Origin: Planctomycetaceae bacterium
Lineage (GTDB): Bacteria; Planctomycetota; Planctomycetia; Gemmatales; Gemmataceae
Assembly: GCA_013823135.1 (NCBI GenBank)
Contig: PNLP01000014.1
Coordinates: 84,944 to 148,943 of the forward strand
Reading direction: 5' to 3'
DNA length: 64,000 bases
The notes under the pieces are model-generated. The model was not told where the DNA came from. It ran no database searches and saw nothing but the letters and a program-made list of their open reading frames with translations. Numbering within the stretch: position 1 is the stretch's first letter; the number at the start of each line of letters is the position of its first letter. Both the position numbers and the translations under genes were made by a program. Shown here piece by piece: positions 7,849-16,747 of the stretch.

Positions 7849-8439
7849 ATGCGATTGAATCGGACGCTCGCTTTCCTCTCCATCCTCGGGGTGGTTGCTG
7901 TTTTCGCCTCGGCTCCCACCACGCAAGCCAAGGGGCAGAAGTGGTACGAACGGGCCGTCAAAAAGGTGGAAGGCTCGTTCACGCCCGCCGAAGCGAAGCC
8001 CGGCCAAACCGTCACGTTCAGCGTAACCGTTGAACTCAACGAGGGCTTCCACACCTACCCAACCCTTCAGGTCGACAAGATGGCCGCGGGGATGGTGAAC
8101 GTGTTCAAGTTCCCATCGACCGGCCCGGTGATTTTCGTGGGGACGGTGCAGGACCCCAAGGATCCGAAGTCGAAGGCGGAACCCGACGCCGGCATCATGA
8201 AGTTGCTGTACTACCCAGGGACAGCGACCTACACCCGCAAGGCTGTGGTGTCGCCGAAGGCCGCGACCGGCCCCGCCGAGGTGAAGTTGAGCGGCTTCAA
8301 GTTAAGCGTCTGCGACAAGGACAACTGCTTCCCGCCGAAGGACGTCCCCGTCGAAGCGAAGCTGAAGGTTCTGGAGGGTTCGGTGGAAGTGGAGAAGCAG
8401 TACGCCGAGGAAGTGGCGAAGGCGCTGGGTGCGAAATAA
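7849..8439 (+). CDS. Secreted DsbD N-domain-like protein
   Basis: 196 residues from ATG 7849, with GGAG eight bases upstream. A signal peptide (LAFLSILGVVAVFASAPTTQA) is followed by an immunoglobulin-like domain resembling the periplasmic alpha domain of DsbD, including a CDKDNCFPP loop with two cysteines spaced as CxxxxC. In DsbD this domain receives electrons from the membrane domain and passes them to partner thiol proteins. Here it exists as a free protein, 145 bases upstream of a full DsbD that has its own N-domain. It may be a dedicated shuttle between DsbD and specific clients; that is inference. Confidence 0.7.
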   Translation: MRLNRTLAFLSILGVVAVFASAPTTQAKGQKWYERAVKKVEGSFTPAEAKPGQTVTFSVTVELNEGFHTYPTLQVDKMAAGMVNVFKFPSTGPVIFVGTVQDPKDPKSKAEPDAGIMKLLYYPGTATYTRKAVVSPKAATGPAEVKLSGFKLSVCDKDNCFPPKDVPVEAKLKVLEGSVEVEKQYAEEVAKALGAK

Positions 8440-8533
8440 CTCGCCCGACTCGGCTGTGTTGTAAGACCCGCGTGCCGGCGGCGTATCTCGTAACGAGTGG
8501 GGCAGACCGGCATGTCGCCCCCAGGTAGCTAGG

Positions 8534-8565
8534 AAGCCCGCGGGTCGCGACCCGTGGGCTTTAAT
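8534..8565 (+). terminator. Intrinsic terminator hairpin
   Basis: AAGCCCGCGGGTC, a two-base GC loop, then GACCCGTGGGCTT with one wobble, followed by TAATT. It lies 95 bases after the DsbD N-domain gene and 20 bases before the dsbD start, so it may also attenuate dsbD. Confidence 0.6.
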
Positions 8566-8584
8566 TCACTTCCGGTGGTGCCCA

Positions 8585-10747
8585 ATGCTGCGTTCCTCCC
8601 CCATTGCGTTGGCCGCCCTGCTTCTCTGTGTTGCGCCGGCATCGGCCCAGTTCGACGCACCGAATGCCGCCACGAACAAGCTCCCGGCCAAGTTCGCGGC
8701 AATGGCCGATGTGCAGATCGAGATGCCACCGAAGGTCAAGCGTGGCGAGACGGTCACGATTAAAGTCACGGTGGATCTCAAGCCCGTGCTCGACGTCCAC
8801 ACATACCCCTTCTTCCCCAAAGACCCCAACCAGCCTTCGAAGAACAAGTTCGGGGTTGCCCCGGGCGACCTGACGCTACTCCCCGGCACCGTCGATCCGC
8901 CGACCCTGGTGGAGAAGCCGCGAGTTGGCAAGACACCCGGCCTCTTTGATCAGCAGTACGTCCAGCCGAAGACGACGTGGGAGTTCAAGGCGCGTGTCTC
9001 CCCGACTGCAACTCCGGGCAAGAAGGATGTTCCACTCAAGGGATCTCAGATCCAGGTCTGCGGGCGGATCGACATCACGGACGAAGAACAGTGTGTGAGC
9101 GCGTTCGCGAATCACCTTCCGAACCTCGTCTTCGAGGTGACCGATGACCCGCCTGTCGGAGGCGTTGTAGTTGGGCCGGCGCCGACCGTCCCGACTACCC
9201 CCACATCGGTAAATCACCCTGCCGCGAGTGGTGCCAAGGTTGCCAAGTCCGCCGAGGCTTACACCGCCGACATGGACGCCATCCGCGCTGCCGTGGTGAA
9301 GGACGATGTTGCGACCGCAGAGGGAGTCAAGGCTCCCGATGCGGGGATGTGGCCGTTCATCCTGACGGCCGCCGCGTGGGGGTTGATCTCGCTCGTCACG
9401 CCGTGCGTCTTCCCGATGATCCCGATCACGGTGAGCATCTTCCTGAAGCACGCCCACGGGTCGTTCCGCGAACGAATCAAGCTCGCGGGGGTCTACTGCC
9501 TCACCATCATCGTTGTGCTGGGATCGTCGGCGTTCGCGCTCCTGAAGTTCATGGCGTGGCTCTCCGCGCACCCCATCACGAACGTGCTCATGGGAACGCT
9601 GTTCCTCGTGCTGGCCCTGAGTCTCTTCGGGATGTACGAACTGACCCTCCCCAACTTCATGGTGCAGCGGCTTCAGAAGAAGCAAGCCAAGGGTGGTATG
9701 GTCGGCACGATCTTCGGGGCTCTGGCGTTCACAGTGATTAGCTTCACGTGCGTGGCTCCGTTCCTCGGCGGGTTCGCGGGAATCTCGGCGGCCGACTCCG
9801 GCGGCGGAAGCCTGATCTCGGTGCCCACCACGAAAGAAATTCTCGGCGGGTTGGCGTTCGCAACGGCGTTCGCGGCCCCGTTCTTCGTGCTCGCAATGGT
9901 GCCGGGGTTGCTCAAGGCACTGCCGCGTTCGGGTGGCTGGCTCGACAGCGTGAAGGTGGTGATGGGCTTCCTCGAACTGGCCGCGGCGTTGAAGTTCTTC
10001 CGCACCGCCGAACTCCGCGTGTTCTCGCCGGTGGAACTCTTCACCTACGATCTCGTGCTGTCCGGCTGGGTCGCGATCGCCTTTGCGTGCGGGCTCTACC
10101 TGCTGAACACCTACCGACTGCCTCACGACGAGGAGAAGCCGAACATCGGCGTGCCGCGACTGCTGTTCGCCGTGCTGTTCATGGGGTTGGGGTTCTACCT
10201 GCTGCCCGCGATATTCAAGACCGCGGACGGGAAGTCGCAGCGGCCCGCGGGCGCCGTGTACGCTTGGGTGCAAGCGTTCCTGTTGCCTGAATCGGAAAAG
10301 GGCTGGGGCACCGACTTGAAGGACGCGATCGAACGAGCACGGAAGTCCGGCAAGCCCGTGCTGATCGACTTCACCGGGGTGACCTGTACGAACTGCAAGT
10401 ACAACGAGGAATCGGTGTTCACCCTTCCCGGAATTCGTGGTGAGTTCGACAACTTCGAGCAGGTGCAACTCTACACCGACGAGGTGCCAGCCAGCTCGTA
10501 CTCGACCGATCCCGGAAAGGAAGCACGCGAGGCGGAGGCGGAAGCGAACCGCAACTTCCAGGTGAAGCTATTCGGCGACATCGCGTTGCCGCTCTACGCG
10601 GTTCTCGTGCCACTGCCGGACGGCAAACTGAAGCTCGTCGGCGGGAACTTCAACGGCAAGGACAATGCGACTTTCGAGGGGAAGATCAACTCGCCAGACA
10701 AGTTCGCTGCGTGGCTCAAGGAAGCGCTGGCGAAGGCGAAGAAGTAA
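8585..10747 (+). CDS. dsbD: Thiol:disulfide interchange protein DsbD
   Basis: 720 residues. A signal peptide (LAALLLCVAPASAQ) is followed by a periplasmic N-domain to about residue 200, then a membrane domain with about eight helices. The membrane domain carries the cysteine-proline signatures LVTPCVFPMIPITV and SFTCVAPFLGGF. A C-terminal thioredoxin domain has DFTGVTCTNCKYNEES (CxxC). It moves electrons from cytoplasmic thioredoxin to periplasmic thiol proteins. All three redox modules look intact, although the N-domain cysteine pair (VCGRID...EEQC) is spaced more widely than in E. coli. It is longer than the E. coli protein, mostly in the linker before the membrane domain. Confidence 0.93.
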   Translation: MLRSSPIALAALLLCVAPASAQFDAPNAATNKLPAKFAAMADVQIEMPPKVKRGETVTIKVTVDLKPVLDVHTYPFFPKDPNQPSKNKFGVAPGDLTLLPGTVDPPTLVEKPRVGKTPGLFDQQYVQPKTTWEFKARVSPTATPGKKDVPLKGSQIQVCGRIDITDEEQCVSAFANHLPNLVFEVTDDPPVGGVVVGPAPTVPTTPTSVNHPAASGAKVAKSAEAYTADMDAIRAAVVKDDVATAEGVKAPDAGMWPFILTAAAWGLISLVTPCVFPMIPITVSIFLKHAHGSFRERIKLAGVYCLTIIVVLGSSAFALLKFMAWLSAHPITNVLMGTLFLVLALSLFGMYELTLPNFMVQRLQKKQAKGGMVGTIFGALAFTVISFTCVAPFLGGFAGISAADSGGGSLISVPTTKEILGGLAFATAFAAPFFVLAMVPGLLKALPRSGGWLDSVKVVMGFLELAAALKFFRTAELRVFSPVELFTYDLVLSGWVAIAFACGLYLLNTYRLPHDEEKPNIGVPRLLFAVLFMGLGFYLLPAIFKTADGKSQRPAGAVYAWVQAFLLPESEKGWGTDLKDAIERARKSGKPVLIDFTGVTCTNCKYNEESVFTLPGIRGEFDNFEQVQLYTDEVPASSYSTDPGKEAREAEAEANRNFQVKLFGDIALPLYAVLVPLPDGKLKLVGGNFNGKDNATFEGKINSPDKFAAWLKEALAKAKK

Positions 10748-10765
10748 CGTTCCTCACGTGATTCG

Positions 10766-10803
10766 CACCATCGACACACGGTGCCGATGGTGTTTCTGTT
10801 TTC
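10766..10803 (+). terminator. Intrinsic terminator after dsbD
   Basis: CACCATCG and CGATGGTG form an eight-base-pair stem with an 11-base loop, followed by a T-rich run (TTTCTGTTTT). It starts 19 bases after the dsbD stop. Confidence 0.75.
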
Positions 10804-10932
10804 GCATCTCGGGAATAAAGCGGCCCGCGTTGGGTCTCTTCTTGTGAGGGACGAGACGGACGCGGCCGATCCCTCAAGCCCACTTCACACCGCGTCCAAA
10901 TCCGTTTCACATCCCTGGTTCAGGAGCGTTCC

Positions 10933-11313
10933 ATGTTGCGAACATGTGTGCTGTGCTGCGCGTTGAGCGGCGTTTGTGCGTTGGCGATTGGTTGCAATCC
11001 GAACACGAGCAGCAGCGGGAGCAAGTCCACGAACCCCGACTCTGCCGCGGCCAAGAAGGACGAGGCCATCAAGGCGATGAAGGTGAAGTTGGACGAGATG
11101 GACAAGAAGGCCACCGAACTCAAGGAGAAGGCCGAGAAGGCGACGGGCGAGGAGAAGACCAAGCTCGAAGCGAAGTGGAAGGAGCTGGCCCCGAAGCGTG
11201 AGGCGGCCGCGAAGAAGTTCGAGGAACTGAAGGCCGCCGCGGCCGACAAGTGGGAAGCCGCGAAGACCGAGGCCGAGAATTCGCTCAGCGAGTTCAAGAA
11301 GGCGATCGACTAA
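10933..11313 (+). CDS. Small coiled-coil lipoprotein
   Basis: 126 residues. The signal sequence ends in a lipobox-like LAIGC, so the mature protein probably begins at Cys21 as a lipid-anchored protein. The rest, after a Ser/Asn-rich linker, is a continuous Lys/Glu/Ala-rich helix predicted to form a coiled coil (EMDKKATELKEKAEKATGEE). It has no recognised domain. The layout resembles short envelope-spanning helical lipoproteins, but no peptidoglycan-binding motif is seen. It is a monocistronic gene between two hairpins and faces the Bat operon tail to tail. Confidence 0.7.
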   Translation: MLRTCVLCCALSGVCALAIGCNPNTSSSGSKSTNPDSAAAKKDEAIKAMKVKLDEMDKKATELKEKAEKATGEEKTKLEAKWKELAPKREAAAKKFEELKAAAADKWEAAKTEAENSLSEFKKAID

Positions 11314-11401
11314 TCAGTTCAAAATGCAGAGTGCAGAGTGCAAAATAGAAGACCAATCATCGGCTTCCATTTTGCACTCTGCACTCTGCATTTTGAACTG
11401 A
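11314..11401. repeat. Perfect 33-bp inverted repeat, bidirectional terminator candidate
   Basis: TCAGTTCAAAATGCAGAGTG (first 20 of 33 bases) starts immediately after the lipoprotein stop. Its exact reverse complement ends at 11401, one base before the stop of the minus-strand VWA gene. The loop is 22 bases. Arms contain the tandem GCAGAGT unit. It occupies the whole convergent gap, so it probably ends transcription from both sides. Confidence 0.85.
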
Positions 11402-11402
11402 T

Positions 11403-13871
11403 TTACACCATCCCCCACAGGCGGCGCAAGCCCCACTCGGCACCGAGTAGCAGCGCGAAGATCACGAGCCACGCGGGGAGGAATCCGGCCGAGTGGTTGC
11501 GTCGCCAGTCGGGGTAGAACTTCGGCTTCGGCTTCATCCCCACGTCCTTCTGCTCCTTCATTTCCTTGAGGAAGCTCGGCAGGTCTTCGAGCCGCAGAGC
11601 CTTGCCGCCGTTCGGAACCGAGAGCCGCGTCATGAAATCGTGGTTGGCGTTCACCACGAGCATCTCGTCGGAGATGTCCGGTATCGCGATGAACTTCGCC
11701 GTGGCGCGGTGAAGCACGGGCTTCCCGTCGGGGCCGAGGAGTGGCTTGCCGTCCGGCCCCTTCTTCGGGCTCGTCAGCACGACGAAGTATTCGCCCTTCA
11801 CACGCGGGCGGTACAGCACCTTCGCCCCATCCTTGTCGCGAATCACCGTCTCGGGTTTGGCCTTGTCGATCTCGGCGGCGTCGGGCTCGGTCTTGCCTTC
11901 GGGCAACGGCACGATCTTCACGGTGAACTCGGCGCTGGGGTCGTCGCCACCGCCGGGGAGTCGCACGCCGAGGCGCATGATCTGCTCGCCACCGATCTTC
12001 AGTTGGCGGTACGCGGGGCGGATGTACGCCTCGCCTTCCTCGTCTTCCTGGTGGGCGAGCCAGAGCAACACTTGCTTCCAGAAACGCGAGTGAATCTCGG
12101 AACCTTGCCGGGTCTTCGGCTGGCCGAGTTTCTCCCACAGGTACGTGTCATACGCGCCGAACGCCAGCACCCGGCCGCGAGCGCCGTCGCCAACCTGCCA
12201 GCCCACGAGCAGCGGGTCGGCACCATCGGGGATGGCCGTGCCCGCCGCGACGGCTTCCCGCAATGGCGAGGTCCAGGCGTACACGCTCGTGCCGGGCTTG
12301 CGGGTCATCTTGTTGTAACCCGTGAGCTTCGCAGCCGGTCGCGTTCGCACGGTCGTGTTCAACTCGTCCCACAGCGTCACGGTCTGTTTCGGGTCTTTCG
12401 AGAGCTTCATCATCTTGGAAAGGCCATCGTCCGTGGGGACCGTCTGGAACAGTTCCAGTGGGCGACCACCGGGGCCGTCGAGTCGTTCCACGATGGCAGA
12501 TGCGGGATCGGCCGGCACCGTAACGGGGAGCAGATCGGCAGGCATTCCGCGGAAGGAGTGCTCGCCGCCGAGGAAGATGAGCCCCATGCCTTTCTTCAGC
12601 ACGGCGTCGCGAATCTTGTCGAGCACGGAGATCGTCTTGCCGCCGCGGGTGAACGTGAGTTGGTTCGGCGAGATGTTGCCGATCACGATCACGTCGTAAG
12701 CCTGCGTGTCGAGGTCGAGGAACTCTTCCTCGGCCGCGGTAACAGCCCCGTCGGTCTGGCGAATCACTTCGTTGATGTCGAACCGTTTCTCGGATCGCAG
12801 CGCGTCGCGGAGGCGGGTTTCTTCCCAACGCAACCGGTCGATCACGAGCATCCGCAAGCCGTCCTTGGTCACCGTGAGGTAGGTTTCGGACTGGTTGTTG
12901 TCGCCGTTCAGTTCGCCCCGCAGCGGCAGGATCTGGTCGTCCTTCACCTGACCGACGACGACCTTCACCTTCACCTCGCCCTTGGTTTCCGGTGCCTTCG
13001 CGGGAATCCGCAGTTTGTTGTCCTTCTCCTTGTCGAGCGTGAACTCTTCGGTCGCCACGACCTTGCCGTCGATGAACAGCCGGGCGACGACGCGGGCTCC
13101 GCTGAAGCCGTAGGCGTTGACGTTCGCGGTCACCATCAGGTCCGTCTTGATCGGCACCGGCGAGGGGTCGCAGTCGATGCTGGTGACCGCGATATCCTGG
13201 CCGACATTCCCGATGTTATCCGAGCCCACGGTGAACGTGGTCACGGGGCACTTGTGCCCCCAGCGTGTGGCCTCGGCAACGGCCGAGAACGCCTCGCCGT
13301 TATCGACGCCGTCGCCGATGATGAGGTGCCCGCGAAGGAACCGTTCGGTCTGCCAGCGGTCGAACGTCTTGTGCAGGTACGTTCCGTAGTCGGACCGCTT
13401 GCCGTCGGCCGGATCGGTCGCCGTGTACTTCGAGGTGGCTTCGCTGAAATCGGGGGTCGAGAACTTGTAGATCTGGACGTTCACGCTCTGCTCGGCCGCG
13501 AGTTCGTCGATGATCGGCTGGCACTTCTCCATCACCTTCCGCACCGCATCGACACGCGGTTGGTTGTTCACCTCGTCCTTGGTGGTCATGCTCTCGGACA
13601 TGTCCACGCCGATCAGCAGCACGGACGGAATCTTCGGATTCTCTTGTACGCCGATGCTGGGGCGAAGTGCCGTGAGCAGCGCCACGGCCAGCGTGAGCAA
13701 TCGCAGCGTCACGACGATCAGGATGCGCCGGCGGTTGGCGTTCGGGTGGCCGGTGTAGGTCCAGATGGTGAGCAGCACGAGCAGCACGGCGACGATGCCG
13801 AGCGCCGGCAACCCGACGGGTTCGATCGACCACGGGTACGCCAGCCGCATCGAGAAGAAGTAGTCGCTCAT
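11403..13871 (-). CDS. Large VWA / glutamine amidotransferase-like membrane protein
   Basis: 822 residues. Two N-terminal helices (GLPALGIVAVLLVLLTIW and ILIVVTLRLLTLAVALL) precede a VWA domain with a canonical MIDAS VLLIGVDMSESMT. A linking beta domain and a GATase1-like Rossmann region (AYDVIVIGNISPNQLT, MGLIFLGGEHSFRGMP) follow, and a C-terminal helix near LPAWLVIFALLLGAEW. This is the planctomycete large VWA family found with Bat genes. No catalytic Cys-His pair is evident, so the GATase part is probably structural. The start codon overlaps the stop of the preceding gene as ATGA, so it is the last gene of a translationally coupled operon. Confidence 0.8.
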   Translation of the reverse strand: MSDYFFSMRLAYPWSIEPVGLPALGIVAVLLVLLTIWTYTGHPNANRRRILIVVTLRLLTLAVALLTALRPSIGVQENPKIPSVLLIGVDMSESMTTKDEVNNQPRVDAVRKVMEKCQPIIDELAAEQSVNVQIYKFSTPDFSEATSKYTATDPADGKRSDYGTYLHKTFDRWQTERFLRGHLIIGDGVDNGEAFSAVAEATRWGHKCPVTTFTVGSDNIGNVGQDIAVTSIDCDPSPVPIKTDLMVTANVNAYGFSGARVVARLFIDGKVVATEEFTLDKEKDNKLRIPAKAPETKGEVKVKVVVGQVKDDQILPLRGELNGDNNQSETYLTVTKDGLRMLVIDRLRWEETRLRDALRSEKRFDINEVIRQTDGAVTAAEEEFLDLDTQAYDVIVIGNISPNQLTFTRGGKTISVLDKIRDAVLKKGMGLIFLGGEHSFRGMPADLLPVTVPADPASAIVERLDGPGGRPLELFQTVPTDDGLSKMMKLSKDPKQTVTLWDELNTTVRTRPAAKLTGYNKMTRKPGTSVYAWTSPLREAVAAGTAIPDGADPLLVGWQVGDGARGRVLAFGAYDTYLWEKLGQPKTRQGSEIHSRFWKQVLLWLAHQEDEEGEAYIRPAYRQLKIGGEQIMRLGVRLPGGGDDPSAEFTVKIVPLPEGKTEPDAAEIDKAKPETVIRDKDGAKVLYRPRVKGEYFVVLTSPKKGPDGKPLLGPDGKPVLHRATAKFIAIPDISDEMLVVNANHDFMTRLSVPNGGKALRLEDLPSFLKEMKEQKDVGMKPKPKFYPDWRRNHSAGFLPAWLVIFALLLGAEWGLRRLWGMV

Positions 13872-14725
13872 GGCGTCCCCACCTTGGAATCAGCAAAGAC
13901 CGGGCCGCGCATTCGATCCTGGGCAACCTTGATCCGTACTGCCTCGGCTTGCTGCAACTGTGACTGAATGCCACTGAATCGGTAGAAGGTCACGATGCAG
14001 AGACTCGCGACGGGTGCCCACCAGGATAATTCAAACTCCCATGCCGGCAGGATGGTGAAGAACAAATACGCGGCAAGCAATCGGACGAAATTGCCGCGAT
14101 GCACCCGGCTATCCAGCCCTCGCCGCGCGTTGGCACGATCGCGGGTGACGCCAAGTAGATGTTCCAGGCTCTGATCGGAGTCGCGTCGCCAGCCTGCCGC
14201 AATGAGTTTGGCCGATTCGTCTCGGTGGTGTCGTTCGAGTTCCGGGATGTTCTCCGTGTCCCAGACCTTCGTGACCCCGTGTTCCTCTTCCTGAGTCGCC
14301 GCAGCCACGCCGCCGGTCGTGAGCAGGATTCGCCTCTCGTCCCAGCACGTCGCAAAGAAGATCTGATTGTAGCCTGTAAACGGATGCGGGTGTTGCTGAA
14401 CGAACGCGAACTGGCCCGAGGCGCGAGAGCGGAAGGTCATGACCTTTGTTCGGTAAGCCCAGTACCACCCGTAGAACCACAACCGCATGAACCCCGGCCC
14501 CAGTGGCTCGTAGCCGAGTTCACGAAGCGTGTTGAACGCGAGTTCGTAGTTCGGGTCGCGTCCATCGGGTTCGATCGCGGTGGGGTCTTCGGTTCCGCCG
14601 TTCTCGTAACCGCTGCCGATCGTACACATCAGGAACATGGGAACCCAGAACCACACAGCCCAGATGGCAGCGACGGCCCACAACGCCACGAGCAGGTATT
14701 CTTCGGTTTCAGGGTCCATACTCAC
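13868..14725 (-). CDS. Unrecognised membrane protein within the Bat-type operon
   Basis: 285 residues, no family recognised. One N-terminal helix (YLLVALWAVAAIWAVWFWVP) is followed by a soluble region. The soluble part has a helix-rich first half (ELAFNTLRELGYEPLGPGF) and a strand-rich part with FFATCWDERRILLTTGG. Two hydrophobic stretches lie near the C-terminus (LLAAYLFFTILPAW; SWWAPVASLCIVTFY). The start is GTG 14725, directly abutting the previous stop, or ATG 14719. It overlaps the next gene by ATGA. Its fixed place between BatE-like and VWA/GATase genes suggests it belongs to the same envelope complex. Confidence 0.7.
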   Translation of the reverse strand: MSMDPETEEYLLVALWAVAAIWAVWFWVPMFLMCTIGSGYENGGTEDPTAIEPDGRDPNYELAFNTLRELGYEPLGPGFMRLWFYGWYWAYRTKVMTFRSRASGQFAFVQQHPHPFTGYNQIFFATCWDERRILLTTGGVAAATQEEEHGVTKVWDTENIPELERHHRDESAKLIAAGWRRDSDQSLEHLLGVTRDRANARRGLDSRVHRGNFVRLLAAYLFFTILPAWEFELSWWAPVASLCIVTFYRFSGIQSQLQQAEAVRIKVAQDRMRGPVFADSKVGTP

Positions 14726-15532
14726 TCAGCCTCTCACCACAGCAGTTCCCGGCACCCAGCCCACAACGCCGCCAGCCAGTCGGACCTGAACCCAGCCGCC
14801 GCGTTCCGCAAGTTTTCGCAGTTCCACGCCACGCGGTAGCCGCGATTCCACACGGGCAGGATACGTCTCCGCATTTCCCCTCCGCAACACCACGTCGCTG
14901 GCCAGCACCACGAGCGGGTGCCGTTCCGCTTGCTCGCGTTCGCGTGAATCGTGCCACCAGAAGCCGCCGAGCACCGCCAACGCGACCCCGCACGCGCCGA
15001 CCGCGAGGAACCACGCCGGGCGGCGTGTCATGGCGAAGCGGGTCACGCCGCCGCACGCGAGCAGCCACAGCACCCCCGCGACGAGCCAGGCTTCCACCTG
15101 CGACATTCGCGTGGCAATCCCCACAGTCGCCGGCGGTCGGCACTGGGCCGCGAGGTCACCAGTGAGCGGATACGCGACCGCGGAGCGTGCGTCTTCGAGG
15201 GCCACTTGCAACGGTCGGTTCCACGGGGTGACCGCAAGTGCTCCGTTCAGCGCGACGATGGCCGCGGGCAAGTTCCCGGCGAGGCGGTGAGCGTTCGCAC
15301 GGTTCAACGCGAGGTCCGGGTTGTGGTGCCCGCGTCGCCAGAGTTCATCGTAACCGTTCGCGGCCTGGGCGAAAGCGGGCCGGGCCTTCGTCGAATCGTC
15401 GCGGAGTTTTGTGCCGTCGGTGAATGCTTGCTCGGCCGCTGCCAACAGCTCGGCATCTGTGGCCCCCGGTGAAGCGAAGGCTGGCGAGACGCATAGCACG
15501 AACGCGAGAATGGTCCCTGGAATGCGCATCAT
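14726..15532 (-). CDS. BatE-like TPR / SH3 membrane protein
   Basis: 268 residues: signal peptide (ILAFVLCVSPAFAS), a TPR region (AFAQAANGYDELWRRGHHNP; LALNRANAHRLAGNLPAAIV), two membrane helices (AWLVAGVLWLLACGGV; LAVGACGVALAVLGGFWW), then a bacterial SH3 domain (VVLRRGNAETYPARVESRL...GGWVQVRLAGGVVGWVPG). This is the BatE arrangement. The SH3 part probably binds cell-wall or a protein partner in the periplasm. The start overlaps the end of the BatD-like gene by four bases (ATGA). Confidence 0.8.
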   Translation of the reverse strand: MMRIPGTILAFVLCVSPAFASPGATDAELLAAAEQAFTDGTKLRDDSTKARPAFAQAANGYDELWRRGHHNPDLALNRANAHRLAGNLPAAIVALNGALAVTPWNRPLQVALEDARSAVAYPLTGDLAAQCRPPATVGIATRMSQVEAWLVAGVLWLLACGGVTRFAMTRRPAWFLAVGACGVALAVLGGFWWHDSREREQAERHPLVVLASDVVLRRGNAETYPARVESRLPRGVELRKLAERGGWVQVRLAGGVVGWVPGTAVVRG

Positions 15533-16524
15533 GCCGCCTCCAGTCGGGCGACGATCGCGCTGGCGTCGGCAGCCAGTGACACCGCGTTGTCACTCGACGG
15601 GGCGAATCGTGCCGCGTCGCACGCCCGGAAGAACTCAGCGACTTGTTCGCAATCCGCAGTTGGCATTCCGATTTCCGCAAGCGCGACTGCCAATTCCGAA
15701 GGCGTGACGGCACCCGGCGGAAGCGGGAAGCGGGACCGCAAGTAGCCCAGCATGGCCGCGGCGATGGCTGCCGGCGGATCGTGAGTGTGGCTTGCCCAGG
15801 TGATCGCGTCCATGGCCCGGCGAGCGGCACGCGTACGGCGGATCGTCGCGAGTCGCTGGGCATCGGGATACAGCCGCCGCCACGCCGCGTACCAGCCAAG
15901 CGCGAACAACGGCCCGGCAACCCCGAGAAGCAACCACGCCCAGCTCGCGACGACCGCACCGCGATCCAGCAGAGCCGGCCCGGTCGCGATTGCGAAGAGG
16001 TGTTCCGGCTCCACGAGCGGCATCGGCGGCGGCGGAACCTTCGGGGCCGCGGCCGTGACCTTGATCGGAATGGGGCGTCCCGTGTTCGTCAGCTTGAACT
16101 GCTTGCCAGCAGGTGCGGCCGTGTTGAAGTAGTAGAAGTTCAGCGTTGGAATCTGATCGGTCTTGCGATTGCGGGGCCGCAGCCGATACGAGAACTGCAC
16201 CTCAGGGGAGCCCTCCGCAATCGGGCGGTCGGGGTTGTCGGTGATCGCGAATCGGTCGTTGAACTCGGGCAACTTCTTCAGATCGGGGCGAGTGATCTTC
16301 CGCGGGTTGGTCGCGTTCGAGATGGTCAGTGTCGCGACGAGTTCTCCGTCTTCGGGAACCACATTCCGTTCCACGGCCCAGGCGACCTTCACCCCGCTGC
16401 CCGCCGCTCCGTAGAAGTCGCTGCTCGGCTGACCGACGAGGGGAATGTCTTGAGCAAGGATGAAGGATGAAGGATGAAGGATGAAACCAAAACAGAGGAG
16501 TGCGGTCGCAATGCTTCGCGCCAT
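15529..16524 (-). CDS. BatD-like membrane protein
   Basis: 331 residues from the ATG at 16524. The frame stays open far upstream, but there it only shadows the TPR gene. A signal sequence precedes an immunoglobulin-like BatD beta domain (VAWAVERNVVPEDGELVATL), a proline-rich linker, one membrane helix (SWAWLLLGVAGPLFALGWY) and a helical cytoplasmic tail. Part of the signal sequence, FILHPSSFIL, is encoded by four copies of a GGATGAA heptad. Usual BatD proteins are longer, about 500 residues or more, so this is a short form. No strong ribosome site precedes the start, so the exact start is uncertain. Confidence 0.7.
   Translation of the reverse strand: MARSIATALLCFGFILHPSSFILAQDIPLVGQPSSDFYGAAGSGVKVAWAVERNVVPEDGELVATLTISNATNPRKITRPDLKKLPEFNDRFAITDNPDRPIAEGSPEVQFSYRLRPRNRKTDQIPTLNFYYFNTAAPAGKQFKLTNTGRPIPIKVTAAAPKVPPPPMPLVEPEHLFAIATGPALLDRGAVVASWAWLLLGVAGPLFALGWYAAWRRLYPDAQRLATIRRTRAARRAMDAITWASHTHDPPAAIAAAMLGYLRSRFPLPPGAVTPSELAVALAEIGMPTADCEQVAEFFRACDAARFAPSSDNAVSLAADASAIVARLEAA
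16458..16485. repeat. Four tandem GGATGAA heptads inside a coding region
   Basis: Perfect 7-base units at 16458-16485, read on the minus strand as the period-seven peptide HPSSFIL within the BatD-like signal sequence. Related CATCC/TTCATCC units recur at 16551-16570 upstream of the start, and larger arrays sit at 42439-42528. Confidence 0.85.
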
Positions 16525-16600
16525 GCACGTTAAGCTCGTCCGGGTTCTTGATTCATCCCTCATCCTTCGTCCTTGCTTGGGAACGGGCACGGAAAAAGTT

Positions 16601-16702
16601 CCCGCCGCGGAGCGGCGGGTGGGGGGTAGCCTACCGAGATGTTGGAGCTTACCCCCCCCACCCGGCTCGAAGACTCGCCGACCTCCCCCACAAGGGGGAG
16701 GT
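16601..16702. repeat. GC-rich double hairpin in a Bat operon gap
   Basis: CCCGCCG/CGGCGGG (16601-16619), a G-run/C-run pair (GGGTGGGGGGTA with TACCCCCCCCACCC), and ACCTCCCCC/GGGGGAGGT (16681-16702) follow each other. They fill the 223-base gap between the TPR gene stop and the BatD-like start. They may attenuate transcription or be another dispersed element. Confidence 0.65.
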
Positions 16703-16747
16703 GAATACCGAGGTGCCATAATCAGGAAGTTATTCCGTGCCCGTTCC

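Noticed and set aside
11493..13967. 824-codon plus-strand frame
   Set aside because: It is the mirror of the VWA/GATase gene in GC-rich DNA; His/Arg/Val-heavy composition, no domain.
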